Positions 22,420-33,148 are shown, numbered from the stretch's first letter. The stretch is DNA of 64,000 nucleotides from Aeromonas veronii (GCF_040215105.1 NZ_CP157875.1:469501-533500); one strand, 5' to 3'. Notes: a model not told the origin generated them from the sequence alone. Made by a program: numbers and translations.

Positions 22420-24330
22420 TCACAACCTGAAGTTGCCGACCAGCTTGTCGAGCTCGCCGGAGAGTTGCTGCAGGCTGCGGCTGGACGCCGTCAGCTGGTG
22501 GGCGATGTCGGCGGTCTCCATGGTCAGCTGGTTGATGTCCTCCACGTTGCGGTTGATCTCGCCCACCACGCTGGACTGCTCCTCGGTGGCGGTGGCGACC
22601 TGGATGTTCATGTCGCTGATCTGGGTGATGTGACCGGTGATCTGGCCGAGTGCCGCATTGGCCTCATCGGCCTGGTTGACCACGGCCTGGCTCTGGTTGC
22701 GGCCCTGGGCCATGGCGCTGACGGCGCGGGCGCTCTGCTCCTGCAGGCTGTTGATCATGGTCTGGATCTCGGCGGTGGAGGCGGCGGAGCGGCTGGCGAG
22801 ATTGCGCACCTCGTCGGCGACCACGGCGAAACCACGGCCCTGCTCACCGGCCCGGGCGGCCTCGATGGCGGCGTTGAGGGCCAGCAGGTTGGTCTGCTCC
22901 GAGATGCTGCGAATGGTGTCGAGAATGCTGCCGATGGAGTCGGTCTGGCTGGCCAGAGACTCGATGACACCGGCGACCTGCTCGATCTCGTCCGACAATC
23001 CGACGATGCCATGACGGGCCTGGGCGACTACCACGGCGCCCGCATCGGCCTGTTCGTTGGCCTGCTTGGCCACGTCGGCAGCCAGCGAGGCATTGCCGGC
23101 GATCTCGCCCACGGTTGCCCCCATCTCGTGGATGGCGGTGGCGACCTGTACGGTACGATCCCGCTGGGCGGTGCAGTTGTGCTGGGTCAGCTGGGCCTTG
23201 GCGGCCACTTCGTTGGCGGTGAGGGCCAGCTGGCGGGAGTTGTTGGCGACCTGTTCGATGGAGCCGTGGATCTTGGCCACGAAGTTGTTGAAACCGGTGG
23301 CGACCTGGGCGAGCTCGTCGCGACCTTCCACCTTGAGGCGCTGGGTCAGATCGCCGTCACCGCTGCCGAGCGCCCGGAACAGGCGTGCCAGCTCGTTGAG
23401 CGGACGGCTGACGGAGCCTGCCAGCAGCACCCCGAGCAGCCCCATGCCGACGGCGATGACCAGGCTCACCAGCAGGATGTGCAGGCGCGCCTCGTTCAGC
23501 TCGGCATAGACTTCCGCCTCCGGTACCTGAGCCACCAGATACCAGTCGAGCAGCGGGATATAGCTGGTGGCGAGCACCACGGCCTGACCATCCACCTCGG
23601 CGTGCGTGGCGGAGAAGGGCTGCTTGGTCAGCAGGCTGCCAGCATCGGGACCGGCCAGCTGGGTCAGGCTGTCGCGATCGATGCGGGCCGCGTCAGGGTG
23701 CAGTTTCACCTTGCCGCTGCCGTCGGTCATGAAGACGAAGCCGCTGTCACCGATGCGGAAGTTGGCGAGCATGCTCACCATGCTGTCGAGGGACTTGGCG
23801 AGCCCCGCCAGGCCGCGACCGTTCAGTTGCTGGAAGTTGACGAACAGTTTCACCTCGCCGTTGGCCTCGCGGAAGATGCTGAGCATCAGATCCTGCGGGC
23901 TCTTGGTGTAGTCGTAGAACCAGTTGTCCTGCTCATGGTTCAGCACGCGCAGGAAACCATCCTGGTTGTAGTAGGCGGCGCTCTGCCGGTCGGCGAAAGA
24001 GGCGGTGACCAGGCCGTATTGTGCCGTCATGTCTTTCAACTGCGCGATGAGGATGGGCTCCTGCTCCTTGGGCATGCCGCGCTCCACCCAGTCCAGCACG
24101 AAGCGATCGTTGGCCAGCTGCTTGGCGGCCCCGGCGACCGAGGTCAGATCTTTCTCGATCTCCTTGCCGATACGCTGGGTCAGGTTCGGCAGTTCCTGCT
24201 CGAACATGCGGGTCTCGATCAGCTGCTGGGCAGAGCGCTGGCTGAAATAGCCAACCAGGAGACAGGAGAGCGCCACGGCCAGGATGACGGTGGCCAGAAT
24301 TTTCTGCTTGAGTGTCAGGCTTGCAAACAT
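22420..24330 (-). CDS. Methyl-accepting chemotaxis protein, dCache-like sensor
   Basis: A 636-residue receptor. TM1 ([20 protein letters not shown]) is at the N-terminus, a larger periplasmic sensor of the Cache type spans about 40-280 (motifs [32 protein letters not shown]), TM2 ([23 protein letters not shown]) is near 285-305, then HAMP and the signalling domain with the same hairpin tip and C-terminus GNFRL as its neighbour. Cache domains of this class often bind amino or organic acids, but the ligand cannot be told here. Both receptors have their own terminators and are probably separate transcripts. Confidence 0.93.
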   Translation of the reverse strand: MFASLTLKQKILATVILAVALSCLLVGYFSQRSAQQLIETRMFEQELPNLTQRIGKEIEKDLTSVAGAAKQLANDRFVLDWVERGMPKEQEPILIAQLKDMTAQYGLVTASFADRQSAAYYNQDGFLRVLNHEQDNWFYDYTKSPQDLMLSIFREANGEVKLFVNFQQLNGRGLAGLAKSLDSMVSMLANFRIGDSGFVFMTDGSGKVKLHPDAARIDRDSLTQLAGPDAGSLLTKQPFSATHAEVDGQAVVLATSYIPLLDWYLVAQVPEAEVYAELNEARLHILLVSLVIAVGMGLLGVLLAGSVSRPLNELARLFRALGSGDGDLTQRLKVEGRDELAQVATGFNNFVAKIHGSIEQVANNSRQLALTANEVAAKAQLTQHNCTAQRDRTVQVATAIHEMGATVGEIAGNASLAADVAKQANEQADAGAVVVAQARHGIVGLSDEIEQVAGVIESLASQTDSIGSILDTIRSISEQTNLLALNAAIEAARAGEQGRGFAVVADEVRNLASRSAASTAEIQTMINSLQEQSARAVSAMAQGRNQSQAVVNQADEANAALGQITGHITQISDMNIQVATATEEQSSVVGEINRNVEDINQLTMETADIAHQLTASSRSLQQLSGELDKLVGNFRL

Positions 24331-24590
24331 AGGGTGACTCGGGAGTGTGGATCTGGGGTGAGTACATATTAGCGGCCGGTAATACCTCCCCTTGAGTCGT
24401 CGATGGCGTTTATTGCCGATTAACGTTTGCGCTCACAGCAGGTCGGGACTGGTTTGGCGCCAGGTTTGCCTGTTTGCCACCGACCGCAGCCAGATGAAAT
24501 CTCGCCAGCACAGTCAGTTACGGTTACAGTTCCTCATCTGACGGTGAGCCAGCGGCTCACTCGGCTCGCTCTGGAACCATGGACACTCAT

Positions 24591-26888
24591 ATGCGCATCT
24601 TTCCTCTGGGATGGACCCACCTGCTAATGCTCTTGCTGACTGCCGCCCCTCTCATGGTGGCAGCCCAGAGCCCTGACCCGGCCAAGCAACATGGCGGCGC
24701 CAGGGGGGAGAGGCCAAAGGTGGCGCTGGTGCTCAGTGGCGGCGGTGCCAAGGGGGCGGCCCATATCGGGGTGCTCAAGGTGCTGGAGGAGAAGCGGATC
24801 CCGGTCGACATCGTGGTGGGGACCAGCATGGGGGCCTATGTGGCGGGCATGTATGCCATGGGGCTCAGCGCCGAAGAGGTGGAGCGAATGACCCTCGCCA
24901 TCGACTGGAACAAGGGCTATCAGGACAAGGTCGGCCGCAACGAACTCTCATTGCGCAAGAAGCAGCAGAGCGAGAAATACCAGCTGCGCACCGACATCGG
25001 CATCAACGGGGATCAGACCCAGCTGCCCGACGGCTTCTTCCAGGGCCAGTCCATGGCCAGCCTGTTGCGCCACGCCACCTCCAACCTGCCGGTGCAGAAG
25101 AGCTTCGACAATCTGCCCATTCCCTATCGCGCCATGGCCACCGACATGGAGACGGTGACCCCCTTCGTGCTGGATCACGGCAGTCTGGCCAAGGCCATGC
25201 AGGCCTCCATGTCCATCCCTGGCGCCCTCAAACCCGTGGATTGGGAAGGTCGGATCCTGACCGATGGCGGTACCGTCAACAACATGCCGGTGGACGTGGC
25301 CAAGGCCATGGGGGCCGACGTGGTGATCGCGGTGGATATCGGGGCCAAGCTGCGCACCCGGGAATCGCTGAAATCCGGGCTGGCCATCATTGACCAGCTC
25401 ACGACCTACATGACCCAGGTCGGTACAGAGAAGCAGAAAGCCCTGCTGGGACCGAAGGATGTGCTGCTGAGCCCGGAGTTTGGCGACATAGGTATCGCCG
25501 ATTTTGCCCGTATGCCGGAGGGAATCAAGATTGGGGAGACGGTGGCGATGCAATCTTCCAGTCAGCTGGACACGCTCTCTCTCTCCCCTGATGCCTATGC
25601 CGAGTATCGCAACCAGAAGCTGAGTCGCCGTGCCGAGCGCAGCGGCCAGCCGGCCTACTACATCGACAAGGTGGAGATCATCAACAAGTCCCGCCTCTCG
25701 GACGATACGGTGCGTGCCATGTTGAAGGTACGGCCGGACAAGGTGCAGACCTATGACAGCCTGGAGGCCGGCATCCGCCGTCTCTACGCGCTGGAATCCT
25801 TCGATCGCATCACCTATGAGGTGGAAGAACGGGGTGGCGAGAACGTGCTGGTGGTCAACGCCAGCGAGAAGAACTGGGGGCCGGGATATCTCAACTTCCA
25901 GCTCGGTTTCTCCGATGACTTCGAGAGCAATTCCAACTACAACGTCGGCATGTCCTACACCCTCACCAACGTCAATGACTGGGGTGGGGAGTGGCTGACG
26001 GAAGCGTCTCTTGGCACCGCCAAGCACTTCAAGACCGACTTCTATACACCGCTGGAACCCTCCCAGACCTACTACGGCGAGGCGAGCCTGGCCTATGACA
26101 AGACCCCGCGGCGGGTCTTCTTCACCGAGCAGAAGGATTTGGATGTATATGGGCTGCGCTATCTGGATTCGGAGTACAGCTTCACCAGCGTAGATCTGGC
26201 ACTCGGCTGGAACCGTCAACCCTGGAGCCGGCTGTCGTTTGGCCTTGAGGGCCAGGTTGGGGGCGTCGATATCCAGAACCTGGCGGATGCGGACATCGAT
26301 GCCCTCTCCTGGGGACCCTATGTGCGTTTCGAACACGATACCCTCGACAGCCGTTACTTCCCCTACGAGGGGATCTATTGGGATCTCAAGGGGGGATATA
26401 CCAACGTCCGGCTGGAGCAGACCGGTGAGGATACTGAACATGGTGAGGGGCTCAACTACCATCTGGCGCTGATCAAACCCTGGTCCTGGGGCCGCCACAG
26501 CCTCAACCTGTTGCTGGAAGGCGGCGGTTCCACCTCGAAGGAGGAGGTGCCCCTTTATGTGCAGGATCTGGGAGGCTTGTTCCGGTTGTCCGGCTTCCAG
26601 CATTACCAACTGAGCGGGCGCTACAGCCTGCTTGGGGGTCTGCGCTATATCTACCGGGTGTCGGACAACGACTTCGGCGCCTTCAAGGCACCGCTGTTCC
26701 TCGGGGGATCCATCGAGCAAGGTAACGTCTGGGATAGCGGCGAGAAGATCAGCCTAGAGAACTCCTACACCGCTGGCTCCATCTACGTGGGGGTGGAGAG
26801 CTTCCTCGGCCCCATCTTCCTCGGTTACGGCATGGCGGAGGGGGGGCATGACATGTTCTACCTGCAATTGGGCACTACCTTCGATTAA
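24591..26888 (+). CDS. Patatin-like phospholipase fused to POTRA and outer-membrane barrel (type Vd / PlpD-like)
   Basis: About 765 residues. A signal peptide is followed by a patatin domain (about 45-330) with the oxyanion-hole motif SGGGAKGAAHIG, the nucleophile GTSMG and the catalytic aspartate in TDGGTVNNMPV, so a serine-aspartate dyad is complete. A POTRA-like segment (about 360-430: YYIDKVEIINKSRLSDDTVRAML...) precedes a beta-barrel of Omp85/surface-antigen type ending in LGTTFD. In PlpD of Pseudomonas the lipase part crosses the outer membrane. A second possible ATG lies at 24579. It is alone in its transcription unit. Confidence 0.9.
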   Translation: MRIFPLGWTHLLMLLLTAAPLMVAAQSPDPAKQHGGARGERPKVALVLSGGGAKGAAHIGVLKVLEEKRIPVDIVVGTSMGAYVAGMYAMGLSAEEVERMTLAIDWNKGYQDKVGRNELSLRKKQQSEKYQLRTDIGINGDQTQLPDGFFQGQSMASLLRHATSNLPVQKSFDNLPIPYRAMATDMETVTPFVLDHGSLAKAMQASMSIPGALKPVDWEGRILTDGGTVNNMPVDVAKAMGADVVIAVDIGAKLRTRESLKSGLAIIDQLTTYMTQVGTEKQKALLGPKDVLLSPEFGDIGIADFARMPEGIKIGETVAMQSSSQLDTLSLSPDAYAEYRNQKLSRRAERSGQPAYYIDKVEIINKSRLSDDTVRAMLKVRPDKVQTYDSLEAGIRRLYALESFDRITYEVEERGGENVLVVNASEKNWGPGYLNFQLGFSDDFESNSNYNVGMSYTLTNVNDWGGEWLTEASLGTAKHFKTDFYTPLEPSQTYYGEASLAYDKTPRRVFFTEQKDLDVYGLRYLDSEYSFTSVDLALGWNRQPWSRLSFGLEGQVGGVDIQNLADADIDALSWGPYVRFEHDTLDSRYFPYEGIYWDLKGGYTNVRLEQTGEDTEHGEGLNYHLALIKPWSWGRHSLNLLLEGGGSTSKEEVPLYVQDLGGLFRLSGFQHYQLSGRYSLLGGLRYIYRVSDNDFGAFKAPLFLGGSIEQGNVWDSGEKISLENSYTAGSIYVGVESFLGPIFLGYGMAEGGHDMFYLQLGTTFD

Positions 26889-27006
26889 ACGGGTAATGAT
26901 GCCTTTTTGTTAACATTTTCATGCCTGCACGCTTTGTGTGTTTAAAAAAATTGAACGGCATTAGTTGGTTATGTAGATCCGGTGAATAACCGTACAGGCT
27001 TTGGAT

Positions 27007-27021
27007 TTTAATTAGTCGTTA
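27007..27021 (+). promoter_or_regulatory. ArcA-like box upstream of acnB
   Basis: TTTAATTAGTCGTTA matches 11 of 15 positions of the ArcA consensus, about 100 bp upstream of acnB. TCA-cycle genes including acnB are ArcA-repressed in E. coli. Weak visual match. Confidence 0.3.
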
Positions 27022-27036
27022 AAACTTATATAGTGG

Positions 27037-27057
27037 GGGGCACCCTACGGGTGTCCC
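27037..27057 (+). other. Stable hairpin in the acnB 5' leader
   Basis: GGGGCACCC TAC GGGTGTCCC forms nine pairs (one G-U) and lies about 60 bp before the GTG start, just after the TATATA-like sequence at 27028. It has no T-run. It could mark the 5' end of the mRNA or part of a larger leader structure reaching to 27091. Confidence 0.5.
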
Positions 27058-27118
27058 GCAAGGACGATCGCCGCGAGCGTGGGCGAGCCCCAAAAAAAAG
27101 ACCAAAGAGGAATTAGTC

Positions 27119-29716
27119 GTGCTTGAAACATACCGTAAACACGTCGCAGAACGTGCCGCCGAGGGCGTAGTCGCCAAGCCTCTGGATGCAGAGCAAGTCG
27201 CCGCCCTGGTTGAGCTTCTCAAGAACCCGCCCGCCGGTGAACAAGATTTCCTGAAAGAGCTGTTGGCCTCCCGCATTCCCCCGGGCGTGGATGAAGCGGC
27301 CTATGTGAAAGCCGGCTTCCTCACCGCCATTGCCAAGGGTGAGGCCCACTCCCCGATCCTGACCGCCGCCGAAGCGGTCGAACTGCTCGGTACCATGCAG
27401 GGCGGCTACAACATCCAGCCGCTGATCGATCTGCTGGACGATGCCACACTGGCTCCTCTTGCTGCCAAGGGCCTCTCCCACACCCTGCTGATGTTCGACT
27501 CCTTCCACGACGTGGAAGAGAAGGCCAAGGCGGGCAACGCCCACGCCAAGCAGGTGCTGCAATCCTGGGCCGATGCCGAGTGGTTCCTCAATCGCCCGGC
27601 CCTGGCCGAGAAGATCACCGTCACCGTGTTCAAGGTGACCGGCGAGACCAACACCGACGACCTGTCACCGGCACCGGATGCCTGGTCCCGTCCCGACATT
27701 CCACTGCACGCCCTGGCCATGTTGAAGAACGCCCGCCCCGGCATCACCCCGGACAAGGACGGCGTCATCGGCCCCATCAAGGCCATCGAAGAACTCAAGC
27801 AGAGCGGCTTCCCCCTGGCCTATGTCGGTGACGTGGTCGGCACGGGTTCTTCCCGCAAGTCCGCCACCAACTCCGTGCTCTGGTTCATGGGTGACGACAT
27901 CCCCCATGTGCCGAACAAGCGCGCCGGTGGCGTCTGCCTCGGCGGCAAGATCGCCCCCATCTTCTTCAACACCATGGAAGATGCCGGCGCCCTGCCCATC
28001 GAGGTGGATGTCTCCAAACTGGAGATGGGCGACGTGATCGACATCTTCCCCTATGAGGGCAAGATCAAGCGTCACGGCACCGACGAGGTGCTGGCCCAGT
28101 TCGAACTGAAAACCGAAGTGCTGATCGACGAAGTGCGCGCCGGTGGCCGTATTCCGCTCATCATCGGCCGCGGCCTGACCGACAAGGCGCGTGAAGCGCT
28201 GAGTCTGCCGTTCTCCACCGTGTTCCGTCGCCCGCAGCCGGTGGCCGATACCGGCAAGGGCTTCACCCTGGCCCAGAAGATGGTCGGCAAGGCGTGTGGC
28301 GTGCAGGGCATCCGTCCGGGCACCTACTGCGAGCCCAAGATGACCACGGTCGGCTCCCAGGACACCACGGGCCCGATGACCCGCGATGAGTTGAAAGACC
28401 TGGCCTGCCTCGGCTTCTCCGCCGATCTGACCATGCAGTCCTTCTGCCACACCGCGGCCTATCCCAAGCCCATCGACGTGCAGACCCACCACACCCTGCC
28501 GGACTTCATCATGAACCGCGGCGGCGTCTCCCTGCGTCCGGGTGACGGCGTCATCCACTCCTGGCTGAACCGCATGCTGCTGCCGGATACCGTGGGTACC
28601 GGTGGTGACTCCCACACCCGTTTCCCCATCGGGATCTCCTTCCCGGCGGGTTCTGGCCTGGTGGCCTTCGCCGCCGCCACCGGCGTGATGCCGCTGGACA
28701 TGCCGGAATCCGTGCTGGTGCGTTTCAAGGGTGAGCTGCAACCTGGCATCACCCTGCGGGATCTGGTCCATGCCATTCCCTACGCCGCCATCCAGCGCGG
28801 TCTGCTGACCGTCGAGAAAGCGGGCAAGAAGAACATCTTCTCCGGCCGCATCCTCGAGATCGAAGGTCTGCCGACCCTGAAGGTGGAGCAGGCATTCGAA
28901 CTGGCCGATGCCAGCGCCGAGCGCTCCGCCGCCGGTTGCACCATCAAGCTGGATAAAGAGCCGATCATCGAGTATCTGAAGTCCAACATCGTGATGCTCA
29001 AATGGATGCTGTCTGAAGGCTATGGCGACGTGCGCACCATCACCCGCCGTATCAAGGGGATGGAAGAGTGGCTGGCGAACCCGGTATTGATGGAAGCGGA
29101 CAAGGATGCCGAGTACGCCGAAATCATCGAGATCGATCTCGCCACCATCAAGGAGCCCATCCTGTGTGCGCCGAACGATCCGGACGATGCCCGTCTGCTG
29201 AGCACGGTCGCCGGTGACAAGATCGATGAGGTGTTCATCGGTTCCTGCATGACCAACATCGGCCACTTCCGTGCCGCTGGCAAGCTGCTGGAGAAATACC
29301 AGGGCGAGCTACCGACCCGCATGTGGATAGCGCCGCCTACCAAGATGGACAAGGATCAGCTGACCGAAGAGGGTTATTACGGCATCTTCGGCCGGGTTGG
29401 TGCCCGCATCGAGATCCCGGGCTGCTCCCTGTGCATGGGCAACCAGGCGCGGGTTGCGGAAGGGGCCTCGGTGGTCTCCACCTCCACCCGTAACTTCCCG
29501 AACCGTCTGGGCAAGGGCGCCAACGTCTATCTGGCCTCTGCCGAGCTGGCTGCCGTTGCCGCCATCACCGGCAAGATCCCGAGCGTGGACGAGTACCTGC
29601 AGTACGCCAAGTCCCTGGACGCCACCGCGGCGGACACCTATCGCTACCTGAACTTCAACGAGATCGCCTCCTACACCAAGAAGGCCGATGAAGTGATCCT
29701 GCAGCAAGCGGTATAA
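27119..29716 (+). CDS. acnB: Aconitate hydratase B (bifunctional, 2-methylisocitrate dehydratase)
   Basis: An 865-residue [4Fe-4S] enzyme of the TCA and methylcitrate cycles. It has the AcnB-specific order: N-terminal HEAT-like domain, swivel domain ([16 protein letters not shown]), then the three cluster-binding domains. Cluster cysteines are in SCMTNIGHF and [10 protein letters not shown]. The start codon is GTG, preceded by AAGAGG, and the N-terminus [16 protein letters not shown] is the family's. Length equals E. coli AcnB. In E. coli the apo-form binds mRNAs, and the message is a target of iron-responsive regulation. Confidence 0.98.
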   Translation: MLETYRKHVAERAAEGVVAKPLDAEQVAALVELLKNPPAGEQDFLKELLASRIPPGVDEAAYVKAGFLTAIAKGEAHSPILTAAEAVELLGTMQGGYNIQPLIDLLDDATLAPLAAKGLSHTLLMFDSFHDVEEKAKAGNAHAKQVLQSWADAEWFLNRPALAEKITVTVFKVTGETNTDDLSPAPDAWSRPDIPLHALAMLKNARPGITPDKDGVIGPIKAIEELKQSGFPLAYVGDVVGTGSSRKSATNSVLWFMGDDIPHVPNKRAGGVCLGGKIAPIFFNTMEDAGALPIEVDVSKLEMGDVIDIFPYEGKIKRHGTDEVLAQFELKTEVLIDEVRAGGRIPLIIGRGLTDKAREALSLPFSTVFRRPQPVADTGKGFTLAQKMVGKACGVQGIRPGTYCEPKMTTVGSQDTTGPMTRDELKDLACLGFSADLTMQSFCHTAAYPKPIDVQTHHTLPDFIMNRGGVSLRPGDGVIHSWLNRMLLPDTVGTGGDSHTRFPIGISFPAGSGLVAFAAATGVMPLDMPESVLVRFKGELQPGITLRDLVHAIPYAAIQRGLLTVEKAGKKNIFSGRILEIEGLPTLKVEQAFELADASAERSAAGCTIKLDKEPIIEYLKSNIVMLKWMLSEGYGDVRTITRRIKGMEEWLANPVLMEADKDAEYAEIIEIDLATIKEPILCAPNDPDDARLLSTVAGDKIDEVFIGSCMTNIGHFRAAGKLLEKYQGELPTRMWIAPPTKMDKDQLTEEGYYGIFGRVGARIEIPGCSLCMGNQARVAEGASVVSTSTRNFPNRLGKGANVYLASAELAAVAAITGKIPSVDEYLQYAKSLDATAADTYRYLNFNEIASYTKKADEVILQQAV

Positions 29717-29751
29717 GGGCTGGCGCCAACGGGCGCGAGTCATCAGATGAG

Positions 29752-29778
29752 AACCCCGGCCCATGCCGGGGTTTTTTT
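29752..29778 (+). terminator. Rho-independent terminator after acnB
   Basis: AACCCCGGC CCAT GCCGGGGTT followed by TTTTT, 35 bp past the stop. Confidence 0.92.
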
Positions 29779-29944
29779 ATGTCCCGTGGGCGGCGCTTCA
29801 TTTTACTTTCATCTGATCAAAAAATGATCTCGCGCCAAGGGGGCGCGTGAAGGGCGCTATATGATGCGGAGCCTTTTATCGATGCCCCTCACATGTTTTT
29901 CATCGGGACGGGGTTTGCTGTTTCTCTTATGGGTACCCTCATCT

Positions 29945-31495
29945 ATGCAGCTGTTTGGATTCGATGCCTCCCGGCCCTGCTGGCGCCTGCTCTGCGCCCT
30001 GTTGGTTTTCACCCTGCCCGTGACGCTCGGGCTCTGGGAGCTACATGCCAACTATTTGAATACCTTGAGCAAGCAGTCAGAGTTTGCGGCCAGCAGGGCG
30101 ATGAAGCTGATGGAGGTCATGCTGGATCATGCCGAGGAGCACAATCGCAACATGCTGCCCTTGCTCAACCACCCCTGCGAAACGGCCCTGTTCGCCATGC
30201 GCAAGCTGGTGGTGCTGGCTCCCTTCGTGCGCACCACCAATCTCATCGCCGATGGCAACATCTACTGCAATTCCCTGCTGGGGAGCGTCAGTTGGCAGGA
30301 TGACGCCAGTGGCTACAGTGACGGTGTGCTGCGGTTGCTGCCGGGCAATGGCATCCTGCCGAGGCACCCGGTGTTGGCGGTGCGCAGCCAGGCCACCCAA
30401 GGGGATGTGCTCAGCACCATAGATCGGGAATATCTGAGGATCATGCTGACCCTGAGCGCCCCGTCGCAAGGAGAGATCTTGCTGCGGGTGGGGGATGAGT
30501 GGCTCAACCACAGGGGCGACCTGATGGAGGGGAGCCCCAGATTGCCAACCCTGGCGGCGTCCGACATCACCTCCAGCCGCTACCCCATCTCCATGTATGC
30601 CGGCATGGATATCGCGTCGGTGTGGCGCGGCCTCTGGCAGGTTCGTTATCTGACTATCAGCCTGCTGCTCTGCTTCTCTTTCTCCATCGCCTTGCTGGTA
30701 TGGTGGCTGCTGGGGCGGCCAGGTTCGATGGAAGGGGATCTCAAGCGTGCACTGCGCGCCAGGGAGTTCGTGCCCTACCTGCAGCCGCTGGTGAGTTGCG
30801 GCGATGGCCGCCTGAAGGGGGCCGAGGTGTTGATGCGCTGGCAGCATCCGGTCTCGGGTCTGATCCGCCCGGACCTCTTCATCCCCCAGGCGGAGGAGAG
30901 CGGCATGATAGTACCCATGACCCGGCAACTGATGCAGCAGGTCGCGGAGCAGCTGAGCGCCTGGCAACGGGAGATGCCGGATGACTTTCATATCGGCATC
31001 AACATCAGTGCCGTCCATTGCCGGGATCGCACCCTGGTGAGGGAGTGCCGCGCCTTTCTCGATCACTTCTCCCCGGGCCGGGTGGTGCTGGTGCTGGAAC
31101 TGACCGAGCGGGAGCTGCTGGTGGCCAACGACCAGACGCTGGCCCTGTTCACGGAGCTGGATGACATGGGAGTCCGGCTCGCCATCGATGACTTCGGTAC
31201 TGGCCACTCCAGCCTGCGATACCTGCAAGAGTTCCGGGTGGACTATCTCAAGATCGATCGCTCCTTCATCGGCCGGATCGGCACTGAGTCGCTTTCCGAG
31301 CACATCGTCGACAACGTCATCGATCTCGGCTCCCGGCTGGGGCTGTCGCTGGTGGCGGAAGGGGTGGAGACCCTGGAGCAGGCCGATTATCTGCGCAGGA
31401 AAGGGGTCGACTATCTGCAGGGCTATCTGTTTGGCATGCCCATGCCGCTGCAGCAGTTTTGTGAAAGCTTGCCGGCCAGGGTGAAGGTCGCCTGA
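29945..31495 (+). CDS. CSS-motif EAL-domain c-di-GMP phosphodiesterase (first of tandem pair)
   Basis: About 516 residues. Two membrane segments (ALLVFTLPVTLGLW near 20 and ISLLLCFSFSIALLVWWLLG near 240) flank a periplasmic CSS-motif domain with the conserved cysteines HPCETA and IYCNS. In E. coli PdeC-type proteins these cysteines form a disulphide that controls activity. The cytoplasmic EAL domain (about 265-510) has AEVLMRW for the EAL signature, NIS, ELTERELL, DDFGTGHSSL, YLKIDRSF and VAEGVET, so all metal and catalytic residues are present. A longer frame opens at 29861; 29945 matches the paralogue's start. Confidence 0.9.
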   Translation: MQLFGFDASRPCWRLLCALLVFTLPVTLGLWELHANYLNTLSKQSEFAASRAMKLMEVMLDHAEEHNRNMLPLLNHPCETALFAMRKLVVLAPFVRTTNLIADGNIYCNSLLGSVSWQDDASGYSDGVLRLLPGNGILPRHPVLAVRSQATQGDVLSTIDREYLRIMLTLSAPSQGEILLRVGDEWLNHRGDLMEGSPRLPTLAASDITSSRYPISMYAGMDIASVWRGLWQVRYLTISLLLCFSFSIALLVWWLLGRPGSMEGDLKRALRAREFVPYLQPLVSCGDGRLKGAEVLMRWQHPVSGLIRPDLFIPQAEESGMIVPMTRQLMQQVAEQLSAWQREMPDDFHIGINISAVHCRDRTLVRECRAFLDHFSPGRVVLVLELTERELLVANDQTLALFTELDDMGVRLAIDDFGTGHSSLRYLQEFRVDYLKIDRSFIGRIGTESLSEHIVDNVIDLGSRLGLSLVAEGVETLEQADYLRRKGVDYLQGYLFGMPMPLQQFCESLPARVKVA

Positions 31496-31573
31496 CTGGT
31501 CGTTTTTTGCGCGGTTAGGGCTGAGTTCAGGGTCGGGGGATAAACTGGTCGGCCATTTTGCACTGGACCTTCT

Positions 31574-33148
31574 ATGCCTTATCGTCCCAGAATCAATGCG
31601 TCCCATCCTTGGCTGCGTCTGCTCTTCGCCATGCTGGTCTTCTCCACGCCCATGCTGCTTGGCAGCTGGGGGGGGTATTGCCACTACCAGAGCAATCTGC
31701 GAAAGAAAGCCGTGGAGGCAGCGTCTCATACCGTCAATCTGCTTGAAACGATGCTAAATAACGCAGAGGCCGCCAATCGGCAGGTGTTGCCGCTGCTGGG
31801 CAAGCCTTGCGGTCCGGTTCAGGCAGCCCTGCGAGAGCAGGTCGCCCTGGTGCCCTTCGTGCGCTCGGTCAACCTGGCCAAGCGGGATGACATCTATTGC
31901 TCCTCGCGCTTTGGTCCTTATCGCTCATCCTACTCGATGGGGGAGTTTGCCAGCGGGACTCTGCTGCTCAACAACGTGAGTCCGGTGCGGCAGGGGCACC
32001 CCTATCTGATGGTGCGGGCCGAGTCGGGCCAGCACTCGGTGCTGAGCGTCATCGATGGGGATTACCTCAACTTCATGCTGGGACTCAACGATCCCACCAT
32101 GACCATCATGCTCAGGGTCGGGCCCCACTGGCTCGACCGTCAGGGCCACTTCTTCCGGCATGCCCCGGGTCTGCCGGATCGGATGGAGGTCATCCTGGGA
32201 TCCGAGGTTTATCCCTTCTCCATTTACGCGGGGCACAATCAGCCCCCCAGCTGGCGAGACATGGTACAGCAGCACTGGTTCGGGCTCTGGTTGCTGGTCG
32301 GGCTCAGCCTCACCTTCGCCCTGAGTGTCTGGTGGCTGCTGGGGCGGCCCCGCTCACCGGCCAACGAGTTGGCGCGTGCCCTGAAGGCCCGGGAGTTCGA
32401 ACCCTTCCTGCAGCCGCTGGTCGCCACGGACAGCGAGGCCATCGTGGGGGCCGAGGTGCTGATGCGCTGGCGCCACCCCGAGGCAGGCCTGATCCGCCCG
32501 GATCTCTTCATTCCCCAGGCGGAGGTGAGCGGCCTGATCGTGCCCATGACGACGCTCTTGATGGAAGAGGTCGCCAGGGTGCTGGGGAGCGAACGGGCGC
32601 TGCTCCCCCAGGGTTTTCATATCAGTTTCAACATCAGTGCCGCCCACTGCCGGGACATGGCGCTGCTCGATGAGTGCCGCCGTTTTCTTGCCCACTTCGC
32701 CCCGGGTCAGGTGGTGCTGGTGCTGGAGCTGACCGAGCGGGAGTTGCTGGTGGCGGATCCCCAGACCCTGTCGCTGTTTGGACAACTCAACGAGATGGGG
32801 GTCAGGCTCTCCATCGATGACTTCGGTACCGGCCACTCCAGCCTGGTCTATCTGCAGCAGTTCAACGTGGATTACCTCAAGATCGACAAGTCGTTCATTG
32901 GCAGGATAGGCACGGAGTCTCTCTCCAAGCACATCGTCGACAACGTGATCGATCTGGGGCGGCGGCTCGGCCTGTCGCTGGTGGCGGAGGGCGTCGAGAC
33001 CCGCCAGCAGGCGGACTACCTCAGGGGCAAGGTGACCTTCTTGCAGGGTTATCTGTTTGGTCAGCCGGTGCCGTTGCCGCAGTTTCAGGGGGAGCTGCGC
33101 CAGGCCGCCACTGTTGTGGAGTCCGCCTCCGCGCCGCTGCTGGCCTGA
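31574..33148 (+). CDS. CSS-motif EAL-domain c-di-GMP phosphodiesterase (second of tandem pair)
   Basis: A 524-residue paralogue of the preceding gene with the same layout: TM segment near 16-35, periplasmic CSS domain with KPCGPV and IYCSSRFG, second TM (FGLWLLVGLSLTFALSVWWLLG) near 235-255, and a complete EAL domain (AEVLMRW, NIS, ELTERELL, DDFGTGHSSL, YLKIDKSF, VAEGVET). The 78-bp gap to the first copy has no terminator, so the two may be co-transcribed. The C-terminal halves are closely alike while the periplasmic halves differ, suggesting different inputs to the same output. Confidence 0.9.
   Translation: MPYRPRINASHPWLRLLFAMLVFSTPMLLGSWGGYCHYQSNLRKKAVEAASHTVNLLETMLNNAEAANRQVLPLLGKPCGPVQAALREQVALVPFVRSVNLAKRDDIYCSSRFGPYRSSYSMGEFASGTLLLNNVSPVRQGHPYLMVRAESGQHSVLSVIDGDYLNFMLGLNDPTMTIMLRVGPHWLDRQGHFFRHAPGLPDRMEVILGSEVYPFSIYAGHNQPPSWRDMVQQHWFGLWLLVGLSLTFALSVWWLLGRPRSPANELARALKAREFEPFLQPLVATDSEAIVGAEVLMRWRHPEAGLIRPDLFIPQAEVSGLIVPMTTLLMEEVARVLGSERALLPQGFHISFNISAAHCRDMALLDECRRFLAHFAPGQVVLVLELTERELLVADPQTLSLFGQLNEMGVRLSIDDFGTGHSSLVYLQQFNVDYLKIDKSFIGRIGTESLSKHIVDNVIDLGRRLGLSLVAEGVETRQQADYLRGKVTFLQGYLFGQPVPLPQFQGELRQAATVVESASAPLLA

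Noticed and set aside
20728..24372. Two long plus-strand frames (563 and 635 residues) opposite the chemoreceptors
   Set aside because: They mirror each other only because the chemoreceptor signalling domains do; composition is Gly/Leu/Val/His-rich without domain signature.
27665..29266. 533-residue minus-strand open frame inside acnB
   Set aside because: Antisense shadow of a strongly biased gene; no RBS, no family motif.
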